Shown here: piece by piece, positions 1 through 5,044 of the stretch
Layout of the letters: each line of letters starts with the position of its first letter
How positions within the stretch are numbered: position 1 is the first letter of the stretch
NCBI GenBank assembly: GCA_047972265.1
Contig: JBKEAM010000130.1
Coordinates: 1 to 5,044 of the forward strand
Reading direction: 5' to 3'
Length of the DNA stretch: 5,044 nucleotides
DNA from: JAAYCI01 sp047972265
GTDB taxonomy: Bacteria; Bacillota; Clostridia; Oscillospirales; Ruminococcaceae
Made by a program: the position numbers and the translations under genes
The notes under the pieces: model-generated
The model's database searches: none
Told to the model about the DNA's origin: nothing
What the model saw: only the letters and a program-made list of their open reading frames with translations

Positions 1-68
1 CAGCAAACAAGTACAAATTGTATATAAAACAATCTGCTTTTCCTGCAAATTCTGCCAGCCTGCACAAA

Positions 69-107
69 TATGTATATTTATTCATAAATATATTGTTTTT
101 ATGCAAT
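69..107 (+). promoter_or_regulatory. Candidate ArgR operator (ARG box) region of the argCJBD operon
   Basis: Positions 71-84 read TGTAT-ATTT-ATTCA, which differs by one base from the core of the ARG box known from E. coli (TGAAT, four A/T, ATTCA). Flanking A/T bases at 69-70 and 85-86 also fit the 18 bp form. The site sits within a perfect inverted repeat: arms TATATTTAT (73-81) and ATAAATATA (84-92) around a 2 bp centre. Exactly 3 bp after the first box a second window (90-107) has a good right half ATGCA (101-105) but a poor left half. This matches the 21 bp centre-to-centre spacing of tandem ARG boxes bound by hexameric ArgR. The second window covers the -35 element, so binding would be expected to repress the operon when arginine is plentiful. 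The operator role is inferred; the motif and palindrome are seen directly. Confidence 0.65.
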
Positions 108-121
108 AACAAAGCTATAAT
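93..121 (+). promoter_or_regulatory. Sigma-A type promoter of the argCJBD operon
   Basis: A perfect -10 hexamer TATAAT lies at 116-121. It is preceded, at the ideal 17 bp spacing, by TTGTTT at 93-98, which matches the first three bases of the TTGACA consensus. Transcription would start near 128, giving a leader of about 34 nt before the argC start codon. The weak -35 next to a perfect -10 is common for repressor-controlled genes. The ARG-box-like site abuts and partly overlaps the -35. Confidence 0.7.
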
Positions 122-161
122 GTACCCATTGGTTTAAATTTATACACTTACGAGGTGGCTT

Positions 162-1103
162 ATGTGTAACTATAAGGTGTTTGTAGACGGCGCTGCCGGT
201 ACCACAGGGCTGCGCATACAAGAGCGCCTTGCACAGCAAAAAGACATCCTTGTTCTCTCCTTGCCCGAGGCGCAACGTAAAGATTTAAACGCCCGGGCCG
301 AGATGGCCACCAAAGCCGATGTTTCTATCTTGTGCCTGCCCGATGATGCCTCTAAAGAATTGTGCTCACTGCTCGAGGGTTCGTCCGCACGCATATGCGA
401 TACCAGCACCGCCTACCGCACCCAGTGGGTATACGGCTTTGCCGAATTGGCGGGCAGGCGCGCCGCCATTGCCAGCGCAAGCCGAGTTGCCGTGCCAGGG
501 TGCCATGCCAGCGGTTTTTTGGCCTTAACCGCTCCTTTGGTAGAGCGTGGCGCAATTTCTGCCAGTACACAGCTTGCCTGCCATTCGGTCACCGGATATT
601 CTGGCGGCGGCAAAAGTATGATAAGCGATTATACGTCCCCCACCCGGCCAAATAACTATAGCAGCCCCCGCGCATATGGCCTTGGCCTGCATCATAAACA
701 CCTGCCAGAGATGACAAAGATAAGCGGCCTGCAAAACGCACCTGTTTTTTGCCCCATTGTGGCCGATTATTATGCAGGCATGTTGGTAAGCGTTCCACTG
801 CCCACCAGTGCTCTGCTTACCCCATACAAAACCCCAAATGATATTGCAAACCTGTTTGCCGGTTATTATGCAAACGAACCTTTAATAAAGCTAAACCCCG
901 CGGCACAGGGCGGCACCCAAGGTTTTTTGGCCGCCAACCTATTGCAGGGGCTTGATTATATGGAGCTTTTTGTGTTTGGAAATGAAGAACAAATCCTGCT
1001 TTGCGCCCTGTTTGATAACCTTGGCAAAGGCTCCTCTGGCGCGGCGCTGCAATGTATGAACCTTATGCTTGGGCGGCTCGAAACTGCGGGTTTGGCATTG
1101 TAA
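162..1103 (+). CDS. argC: N-acetyl-gamma-glutamyl-phosphate reductase, short 'type 2' form
   Basis: This cytoplasmic enzyme makes N-acetylglutamate 5-semialdehyde from N-acetylglutamyl phosphate using NADPH, the third step of ornithine synthesis. The 313-residue product starts with a Rossmann dinucleotide-binding loop (GAAGTTG, residues 10-16). The catalytic cysteine is C114 in VPGCHASGF. The segment VTGYSGGGK (143-151) and the conserved HKHLPEM (179-184 region, probable catalytic His) follow, and NLGKGSSGAA (287-296) lies near the C-terminus. The length and the VFVDGAAGTTG and HKHLPEM motifs fit the shorter ArgC subfamily (type 2, about 310 residues) rather than the longer E. coli-like type. 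The ATG is preceded by GAGGTGG at 152-158, and no other in-frame start lies close by. It is the first gene of the operon and has its own promoter. The residue after the catalytic Cys is His rather than the Tyr of the E. coli-like form; this looks like subfamily variation, not damage. Confidence 0.95.
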   Translation: MCNYKVFVDGAAGTTGLRIQERLAQQKDILVLSLPEAQRKDLNARAEMATKADVSILCLPDDASKELCSLLEGSSARICDTSTAYRTQWVYGFAELAGRRAAIASASRVAVPGCHASGFLALTAPLVERGAISASTQLACHSVTGYSGGGKSMISDYTSPTRPNNYSSPRAYGLGLHHKHLPEMTKISGLQNAPVFCPIVADYYAGMLVSVPLPTSALLTPYKTPNDIANLFAGYYANEPLIKLNPAAQGGTQGFLAANLLQGLDYMELFVFGNEEQILLCALFDNLGKGSSGAALQCMNLMLGRLETAGLAL

Positions 1104-1167
1104 GTATTTTCTATTTTTGCTAGCACCGCCACCCTGCAAACCCCTTCCTCTACAGCAAATTTTTTAC

Positions 1168-1206
1168 GCCGCAGCACTGTAATTATCCCCTTGCGGCTTT
1201 GTTTTT
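1168..1206 (+). terminator. Possible weak terminator or attenuating hairpin between argC and argJ
   Basis: GCCGCA (1168-1173) can pair with TGCGGC (1192-1197), and one more G-U pair (1174 with 1191) is possible. The stem is followed at once by TTTGTTTTT (1198-1206). The loop is long (16-18 nt) and the stem only 6-7 bp, so full termination is unlikely. Partial termination, or an mRNA end-stabilising or processing role that sets argC above argJBD, is more plausible. No convincing separate promoter for argJ is visible in the 135 bp gap. Confidence 0.35.
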
Positions 1207-1238
1207 CAATAAATTAAAGCACCAGAAAGGATATTAGC

Positions 1239-2462
1239 ATGCAGATACAAGAGATAAGCGGCGGCATATGCGCGGCAGCCGGTTTTAAGGCCAGTGGGGT
1301 GCATTGCGGCATACGCCACAACCGCACAAAAAAAGACCTTGCACTTATTGTAAGCGAGGTACCCTGTACTGCTGCTGCCGTATACACCCAAAACAAGGTT
1401 AAGGGTGCTCCACTTGCCATTACCAAAGCCAATATTGCAAACGGTACAGCACAGGGCATTTTGTGCAACAGTGGCAACGCCAATACCTGTAACCCAAATG
1501 GTGCCGAAATTGCTCAAACCTGCTGCCAGCTTGCAGCCGATGCCACCGGGCTTGCCCCCACCGATTTTATTGTGGCCTCTACCGGGGTAATCGGGCAGCC
1601 TATGGAAATTGCTCCTTTTGCCACTGGCATACCTGCCGCCGCAAAAGCGCTTAGCCATAATGGCAGCGCCGATGCAGGGGATTCTATCATGACCACCGAT
1701 ACCGTTCGAAAAGAATTTTCGGTTCAGTTTACTTTAGGGGGCACCCCCTGCCACCTTGGCGTAATAGCCAAGGGCAGCGGTATGATACACCCCAACATGG
1801 CCACATTGCTGGTGTTTGCCACCACCGATGCCGCCATAAGCAGCACCGCCCTACAGCAAGCCTTAAACGAAGTAACTGCGATTACTTTTAATCAGGTAAG
1901 CATCGATGGCGATACCAGTACAAACGATATGGCAACTGTGCTGGCAAACGGCCTTGCCAAAAACGAGATGATAGAAAGTGCCGCTTCCCCGCTTTACCCC
2001 GCTTTCGTACAGGCTTTGCAACACCTTTTTACACTTGCCTGCCGCTCTATTGCTGCCGATGGCGAGGGAGCCACAAAACTGTTGGAATGTAAGGTAAGCA
2101 GCGCCGCAAACAACCAGCTTGCCCGTAGCATTGCCAAATCTGTTATTACTAGCAGCCTTTTTAAAGCGGCGATGTTTGGGGCCGATGCAAACTGGGGGCG
2201 CGTTCTTTGTGCCATAGGCAACAACACGGCTGATTTTTCAGCCGAAAATATCTCTGTTGTTCTACAAAGCAGTGCTGGCAGCGTACAGGTATGTAAGCAT
2301 TCGGCCTATAACCCCTTTAGCGAGGAAGAAGCCGCCAAAGTGCTTGCACAACAAGAAATTGAAATTTTGATAGATCTGCACAGCGGCAGCGGTTTTGGCG
2401 TGGCTTGGGGCTGCGACCTTACCTACGACTACGTAAAAATTAACGGAGACTACCGCACCTAA
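1239..2462 (+). CDS. argJ: Glutamate N-acetyltransferase / ornithine acetyltransferase
   Basis: ArgJ transfers the acetyl group of N-acetylornithine to glutamate, giving ornithine and N-acetylglutamate. Many family members also use acetyl-CoA for the first acetylation. The precursor cleaves itself into alpha and beta chains. The cleavage motif is intact: KGSGMIHPNMATL (178-190), with cleavage expected between A188 and T189 and T189 as the new N-terminal nucleophile. The probable oxyanion hole T115-G116 lies in ASTGVIG. DGDTSTND (223-230), DGEGATK (274-280) and the typical C-terminus CDLTYDYVKINGDYRT (392-407) are all present. In this family the last Asn/Thr residues line the substrate pocket. 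At 407 residues it is full length. AGAAAGGA at 1224-1231, 7 nt before the ATG, supports the start. Whether it is mono- or bifunctional cannot be decided from motifs. With no argA in the cluster, a bifunctional enzyme is reasonable but inferred. Confidence 0.97.
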   Translation: MQIQEISGGICAAAGFKASGVHCGIRHNRTKKDLALIVSEVPCTAAAVYTQNKVKGAPLAITKANIANGTAQGILCNSGNANTCNPNGAEIAQTCCQLAADATGLAPTDFIVASTGVIGQPMEIAPFATGIPAAAKALSHNGSADAGDSIMTTDTVRKEFSVQFTLGGTPCHLGVIAKGSGMIHPNMATLLVFATTDAAISSTALQQALNEVTAITFNQVSIDGDTSTNDMATVLANGLAKNEMIESAASPLYPAFVQALQHLFTLACRSIAADGEGATKLLECKVSSAANNQLARSIAKSVITSSLFKAAMFGADANWGRVLCAIGNNTADFSAENISVVLQSSAGSVQVCKHSAYNPFSEEEAAKVLAQQEIEILIDLHSGSGFGVAWGCDLTYDYVKINGDYRT

Positions 2463-2545
2463 CCTGCCTTTATCAAAAAAAAACCTTTTTACAGAGCAAT
2501 TAAATACCAATCAAAACAGCACCCAACAACAGGAGGTCTTTAAAA
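2463..2545 (+). promoter_or_regulatory. argJ-argB spacer with strong argB ribosome binding site
   Basis: The 83 bp spacer has a run of nine A (2475-2483) and no clear hairpin or promoter. It ends with a full AGGAGGT at 2531-2537, 8 nt before the argB ATG. This is the strongest Shine-Dalgarno sequence in the operon. It fixes the argB start at 2546 rather than at the internal Met codons 8, 9 or 13, which keeps the N-terminal regulatory helix. Confidence 0.7.
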
Positions 2546-3403
2546 ATGGAAAAACCACAAATTGGCATGATGGCGGATGTAATGGGCGAGGCCATGCCCT
2601 ACCTCCAAAAATACAAAGGCCAAACCATTGTGGTAAAGTATGGCGGCAGCGCTATGACAGACCCCGCTTTAAAAGCCGCTGTTATGAGTGACCTTATCCT
2701 GCTCTCTCTTGTAGGCATAAAGGTGGTTTTGGTGCATGGCGGCGGACCCGAAATAAACCGCCACATGGAGCGCCTTGGCATGCAAAGTCAGTTTATAAAC
2801 GGCCTGCGTGTTACCGATGCCGAAACCATGGAGATTGTACAGCAAATGCTGGCAGGCAAGGTTAACAAAGACCTTGTATCTCTTTTATGTGGGCAGGGCG
2901 TGGGCCTGTGCGGTATGGATGGAGGCATGCTTACCTGCCGTAAAATGCAAACCGAACCCGACCTTGGCTATGTGGGCGAAATACAAAAGGTAGATACCAC
3001 CCTTTTGCAGTTTGCGCTCGATTCGGGCTTTATCCCCGTTTTGGCAACCATTGGCTCGGATGAAAACGGCACGGCCTATAACATCAACGCCGATACCGTT
3101 GCCTGTGAGGTGGCCGTTGCCCTGCAAGCCTCTAAGCTTGTAAACATGACGGATGTTGCGGGTTTGCTGCGGGATAAAGAGGACGAAAACAGCCTGATTG
3201 CCGATGCTGACATCGATGAATTGGACAGCATGATTGAGCAGGGCATTGTAGGCCAAGGCATGATACCTAAGGTGCTTGGTTGCCGAGACTGTGTTTTGCG
3301 CGGCGTGCATGAGGCCGCCATTATAGACGGGCGCGTTCCCCACTCTATTTTGCTGGAGATTTTCTCCGATACCGGAAGCGGTACCTTGTTTTACAAAAGC
3401 TGA
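2546..3403 (+). CDS. argB: Acetylglutamate kinase, predicted arginine-sensitive
   Basis: This kinase phosphorylates N-acetylglutamate with ATP, the committed step of the pathway. It belongs to the amino acid kinase fold. Visible motifs are VVKYGGSAM (29-37, with phosphate-binding K31), VHGGGPEI (63-70), NGLRVTD (85-91, with R88), YNINADTVA (178-186) and GMIPKV (238-243, with K242). The 285 residues exceed the roughly 258 of the arginine-insensitive E. coli enzyme. The extra parts are an N-terminal helix (about residues 7-24, including MPYLQKYKG) and a C-terminal segment DGRVPHSILLEIFSDTGSGT (261-280). Both are recognised marks of hexameric NAG kinases inhibited by arginine. Feedback control by the pathway end product is therefore predicted. 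argD follows after 16 bp, so the two are probably translated from the same transcript and may be coupled. Confidence 0.97.
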   Translation: MEKPQIGMMADVMGEAMPYLQKYKGQTIVVKYGGSAMTDPALKAAVMSDLILLSLVGIKVVLVHGGGPEINRHMERLGMQSQFINGLRVTDAETMEIVQQMLAGKVNKDLVSLLCGQGVGLCGMDGGMLTCRKMQTEPDLGYVGEIQKVDTTLLQFALDSGFIPVLATIGSDENGTAYNINADTVACEVAVALQASKLVNMTDVAGLLRDKEDENSLIADADIDELDSMIEQGIVGQGMIPKVLGCRDCVLRGVHEAAIIDGRVPHSILLEIFSDTGSGTLFYKS

Positions 3404-3419
3404 TGAGGGAGATATAAAC

Positions 3420-4610
3420 ATGGAGCATTATCAAGATATTTTAAATGCAGGAGAAAAAAGCCTGCTGCCGGTGTATAAGCGCTTTGCACCTGTACTAATA
3501 AAGGGCAAGGGCTGCTACGCGCAGGACACCGAGGGAAAGTCTTATCTCGATTTTACCAGCGGCATTGGGGTAAACAGCCTTGGTTGGTGCGATGACGAGT
3601 GGGTTTTGGCCGTAAGCAACCAAGCCGCCACCCTGCAACACACCTCTAATTTGTTTCATACCCTGCCGGGCGCGCAACTTGCACAGCAACTATGTGCAAA
3701 AACCAATATGGATAAGGTATTTTTTTGCAACAGCGGTGCCGAAGCAAACGAGGGCGCCCTTAAATCGGCCCGCAAATACAGCTTTTTAAAATATGGAGAG
3801 GGCCGCCACACCATAATAAGCCTTAGCAATTCTTTTCATGGGCGCACCATGGCAACCCTTACCGCCACCGGGCAAGATAGTTTTCACCAGTTTTTCAATC
3901 CCTTTTTACCCGGCATTAAAACGGTGGAAGCGGGAGATTTCTCGGCTTTAGAGGCTGCGCTTACCCAGGATGTTTGCGCCGTTATTTTTGAGCCAATACA
4001 GGGCGAGGGCGGTGTTTGCCCCCTGCCTAACAGCTATTTGCAAAACATGCAAACCCTTTGCAACCAAAAGGACATATTACTTATAGCCGATGAAGTGCAA
4101 TGCGGCGTAGGCCGTACCGGAACTTTTTTGGGCTGTGAAACCTCCGGCGTAAAACCAGATATTGTATCGCTGGCAAAGGGCCTTGGCGGGGGCCTGCCCA
4201 TTGGCGCAACACTTTTGGCCACTACCTGCTCTCATGCGCTAACAGCGGGAGACCACGGCTCTACCTTTGGGGCAAACCCCGTTGTATGCGCCGGTGCCCT
4301 TGCAGTACTGCACCGCCTAACCCCCACCTTTTTAAGCCAGATTGTTGAAAATGGCGATATGCTTATACAGGGCTTACAGCAATTGCCGGGCGTGCAGGCG
4401 GTAACCGGGCGCGGTTTAATGCTGGGCATTTCTTTTGCACCAGGCATTAACGCTGCCGATGTACGCGCCGCCGCCGAAGAAAAGGGCCTTTTGTGCCTGC
4501 TTGCCAAGGATAAACTGCGCCTGCTGCCCCCACTTGTGGTTACCCCGGCCGAAATTGCCGAAGGCATTTCTGTTTTAAACAACGTTATGCAAACATTTGC
4601 TTTTGCGTAA
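3420..4610 (+). CDS. argD: Acetylornithine aminotransferase
   Basis: This PLP-dependent class III aminotransferase converts N-acetylglutamate semialdehyde and glutamate to N-acetylornithine and 2-oxoglutarate in the cytoplasm. The 396 residues are typical of the family. Motifs in order are FTSGIGVNSLG (45-55), FFCNSGAEANE (101-111, cofactor phosphate contact), SFHGRTMATL (138-147), EPIQGEGGV (191-199), IADEVQCGVGRTG (222-234, with D224 binding the pyridine nitrogen), SLAKGLGGGLPIGA (250-263, with K253 the Schiff-base lysine), HGSTFGANP (279-287) and LRLLPPLV (366-373). GAGGGAG at 3405-3411 precedes the ATG by 8 nt. The gene ends with tandem stops TAA TAG (4608-4613). Related enzymes act on succinyl-diaminopimelate, ornithine or GABA; the position after argCJB settles the assignment. 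It is the last gene of the operon in this window. Confidence 0.96.
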   Translation: MEHYQDILNAGEKSLLPVYKRFAPVLIKGKGCYAQDTEGKSYLDFTSGIGVNSLGWCDDEWVLAVSNQAATLQHTSNLFHTLPGAQLAQQLCAKTNMDKVFFCNSGAEANEGALKSARKYSFLKYGEGRHTIISLSNSFHGRTMATLTATGQDSFHQFFNPFLPGIKTVEAGDFSALEAALTQDVCAVIFEPIQGEGGVCPLPNSYLQNMQTLCNQKDILLIADEVQCGVGRTGTFLGCETSGVKPDIVSLAKGLGGGLPIGATLLATTCSHALTAGDHGSTFGANPVVCAGALAVLHRLTPTFLSQIVENGDMLIQGLQQLPGVQAVTGRGLMLGISFAPGINAADVRAAAEEKGLLCLLAKDKLRLLPPLVVTPAEIAEGISVLNNVMQTFAFA

Positions 4611-4627
4611 TAGTTCAAATCACTCCT

Positions 4628-4661
4628 AAAATAAATCGGGTTGTTTAATCCATTTGTTTTT
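4628..4661 (+). terminator. AT-rich hairpin with U-tract just after argD
   Basis: GGGTT (4638-4642) pairs with AATCC (4647-4651) around a GTTT loop, with one G-U pair. After a single bulged C (4637), the stem extends through AAAATAAAT (4628-4636) against ATTTGTTTT (4652-4660), again with one wobble. The A-tract / stem / U-tract form is that of a weak, possibly bidirectional intrinsic terminator, 18 nt after the argD stop. Confidence 0.45.
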
Positions 4662-4714
4662 GCCTTTATGCATGTTTAAAACCTAAATTTGCATCATTTT
4701 ATCTCCTATCCATT

Positions 4715-4751
4715 GGCGGCGCGGTTATACTTGCGCTGCCTGTTTCTTTTT
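4715..4751 (+). terminator. Intrinsic terminator of the argCJBD operon
   Basis: GGCGGCGC (4715-4722) pairs with GCGCTGCC (4733-4740) as an 8 bp GC-rich stem with one G-U wobble and a 10 nt loop (4723-4732). TGTTTCTTTTT (4741-4751) follows immediately. It is the only GC-rich stretch in a very AT-rich intergenic region. No T-run follows the stem on the opposite strand, so it points the same way as the operon. This is the best candidate for the main operon terminator, about 105 nt after argD. Confidence 0.7.
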
Positions 4752-4870
4752 AAATCGATATTTTTTGTCTTTCTTTGCCAAAAACATTGCATTTTACAAC
4801 TTATAATATGTTTATTTGCCCTTTAACAATGCTTTTGTTTCTAAATTTTAGCATTTTTATCTAATTTCCA

Positions 4871-4899
4871 GTGACAAGATGAACTTTTTCGTGTATGAT
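4871..4899 (+). promoter_or_regulatory. Sigma-A type promoter (P1) for the gene starting at 5026
   Basis: GTGACA (4871-4876, five of six bases of TTGACA) and TATGAT (4894-4899, five of six of TATAAT) are separated by exactly 17 bp. Transcription would start near 4906 and leave a leader of about 120 nt before the next start codon. This suggests that the downstream gene is transcribed separately from argCJBD. Confidence 0.6.
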
Positions 4900-4916
4900 A
4901 AAAACATGCATAGACA

Positions 4917-4945
4917 TTGATGCAATGTACTCATTGTGTTATAAA
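4917..4945 (+). promoter_or_regulatory. Possible second promoter (P2) for the gene starting at 5026
   Basis: TTGATG (4917-4922, four of six of TTGACA) and TATAAA (4940-4945) are 17 bp apart, 46 bp downstream of the P1 elements. The -35 lies inside a short palindrome, ACATTG-ATG-CAATGT (4914-4928). In an AT-rich region such matches occur by chance, so this is weaker than P1. Confidence 0.35.
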
Positions 4946-4962
4946 CATAGTGGGTTATTTTG

Positions 4963-4987
4963 TTAAAAAGTAATCTTTGCTTTTTAA
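4963..4987. repeat. 8 bp inverted repeat in the leader of the downstream gene
   Basis: TTAAAAAG (4963-4970) and CTTTTTAA (4980-4987) are perfect reverse complements around a 9 nt loop, followed by TTTTTAA-type sequence. The stem is A/U-only apart from one G-C pair, so an RNA hairpin would be weak. It is a possible leader structure with no assigned role. Confidence 0.3.
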
Positions 4988-5025
4988 TTTTTAATGCTAT
5001 TTATTACCAAAGAAAGGGATGAATC

Positions 5026-5044
5026 ATGATGTCCTTACCCCCAA
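5026..5044 (+). CDS. Start of an unidentified downstream gene (partial, cut by window end)
   Basis: Two consecutive ATG codons (5026 and 5029) open a frame reading MMSLPP to the window edge. AGAAAGGGA (5011-5019) is a good Shine-Dalgarno sequence 6 nt before the first ATG, and promoter-like elements lie upstream. An earlier ATG at 5019 in another frame overlaps the Shine-Dalgarno sequence and is unlikely. Six codons are too few to identify the product. An arginine gene such as argF or a carbamoyl phosphate synthase gene would fit the context, but nothing here shows it. Confidence 0.5.

Larger units (their letters stand above)
4611..5025. other. AT-rich intergenic region between argD and the next gene
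   Basis: This stretch of 415 bp has no plausible gene on either strand; the open frames in it are very short and lack ribosome binding sites at workable spacing. Its first half holds the two terminator-like hairpins. A middle part (about 4753-4860) is T-rich with a small inverted repeat, AATGCT (4828-4833) and AGCATT (4850-4855), followed by a short T-run. From 4871 on it holds promoter-like elements and a leader for the gene starting at 5026. A lone TATAAT at 4802-4807 has no matching -35. Confidence 0.7.

Noticed and set aside
1206..1658. Open frame of 150 codons on the minus strand inside argJ
   Set aside because: It is fully antisense to a well-supported argJ, has no recognisable motif and no ribosome binding site, and is explained by the GC-rich codon pattern of argJ.
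2475..2490. A-run then T-run after argJ as a terminator
   Set aside because: The A9-CC-T5 stretch would leave a 2 nt loop with an A-U-only stem and no U-tract in a terminator arrangement; it is better seen as a simple homopolymer tract.
2885..3421. Open frame of 178 codons on the minus strand over argB
   Set aside because: It is a shadow of argB. The translation has no family resemblance, and the sense strand has intact kinase motifs across the whole stretch.
4232..4618. Open frame of 128 codons on the minus strand over the 3' part of argD
   Set aside because: It is a low-complexity, Ser/Ala/Pro-rich shadow of argD with no supporting start signal.
4687..4709. Minus-strand AGGAG followed by ATGATG after argD, resembling a gene start
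   Set aside because: The frame stops after four codons (MMQI), so it is neither a gene nor a convincing leader peptide.
4879..4966. Two 13-codon + strand frames (4879-4920 and 4925-4966) as possible leader peptides
   Set aside because: Neither has a Shine-Dalgarno sequence. The first begins inside the P1 promoter, upstream of its start point. Neither is rich in arginine codons as an attenuator peptide would be.

Overview
This window holds a compact arginine (ornithine) biosynthesis operon, argC-argJ-argB-argD, with all four genes complete and on the + strand. It looks chromosomal and bacterial. The argCJBD order, strong AGGAGG-type ribosome binding sites, AT-rich intergenic DNA around moderate-GC genes, an ArgR-like operator and the short 'type 2' form of ArgC together suggest a low-GC Gram-positive anaerobe of the class Clostridia (perhaps an Oscillospiraceae/Ruminococcaceae relative). 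The lineage is an inference from protein style, not from a search.

Layout: 1-161 is the control region of the operon. It has a sigma-A type promoter (-35 TTGTTT, 17 bp spacer, -10 TATAAT) and, just upstream of and touching the -35, an ARG-box-like site inside a perfect 9-bp-arm palindrome. argC (162-1103) is followed by a 135 bp gap with a hairpin plus T-run that may be a leaky terminator or processing site. Then come argJ (1239-2462), an 83 bp gap with a 9-A tract, argB (2546-3403), a 16 bp gap, and argD (3420-4610). From 4611 to 5025 there is AT-rich non-coding DNA. It contains two hairpin/T-tract elements that probably end the operon, then one or two sigma-A type promoters and a leader for another + strand gene. 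Only the first few codons of that gene (from 5026) lie in the window.

The genes work together as follows. ArgJ moves the acetyl group from N-acetylornithine to glutamate, releasing ornithine and making N-acetylglutamate. ArgB phosphorylates N-acetylglutamate, ArgC reduces the acyl phosphate to the semialdehyde, and ArgD transaminates this to N-acetylornithine, which returns to ArgJ. The cluster therefore encodes the whole recycling acetyl cycle to ornithine. Neither argA nor argE is present or needed for cycling. Control appears to act at two levels: ArgR at the promoter, and arginine feedback on ArgB, whose N-terminal helix and C-terminal signature are of the arginine-sensitive type.

I found no mobile element, tRNA/rRNA, CRISPR array or sign of an undescribed system. 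The points most worth checking are regulatory: the operator/promoter architecture, the argC-argJ hairpin, and the region between argD and the next gene.
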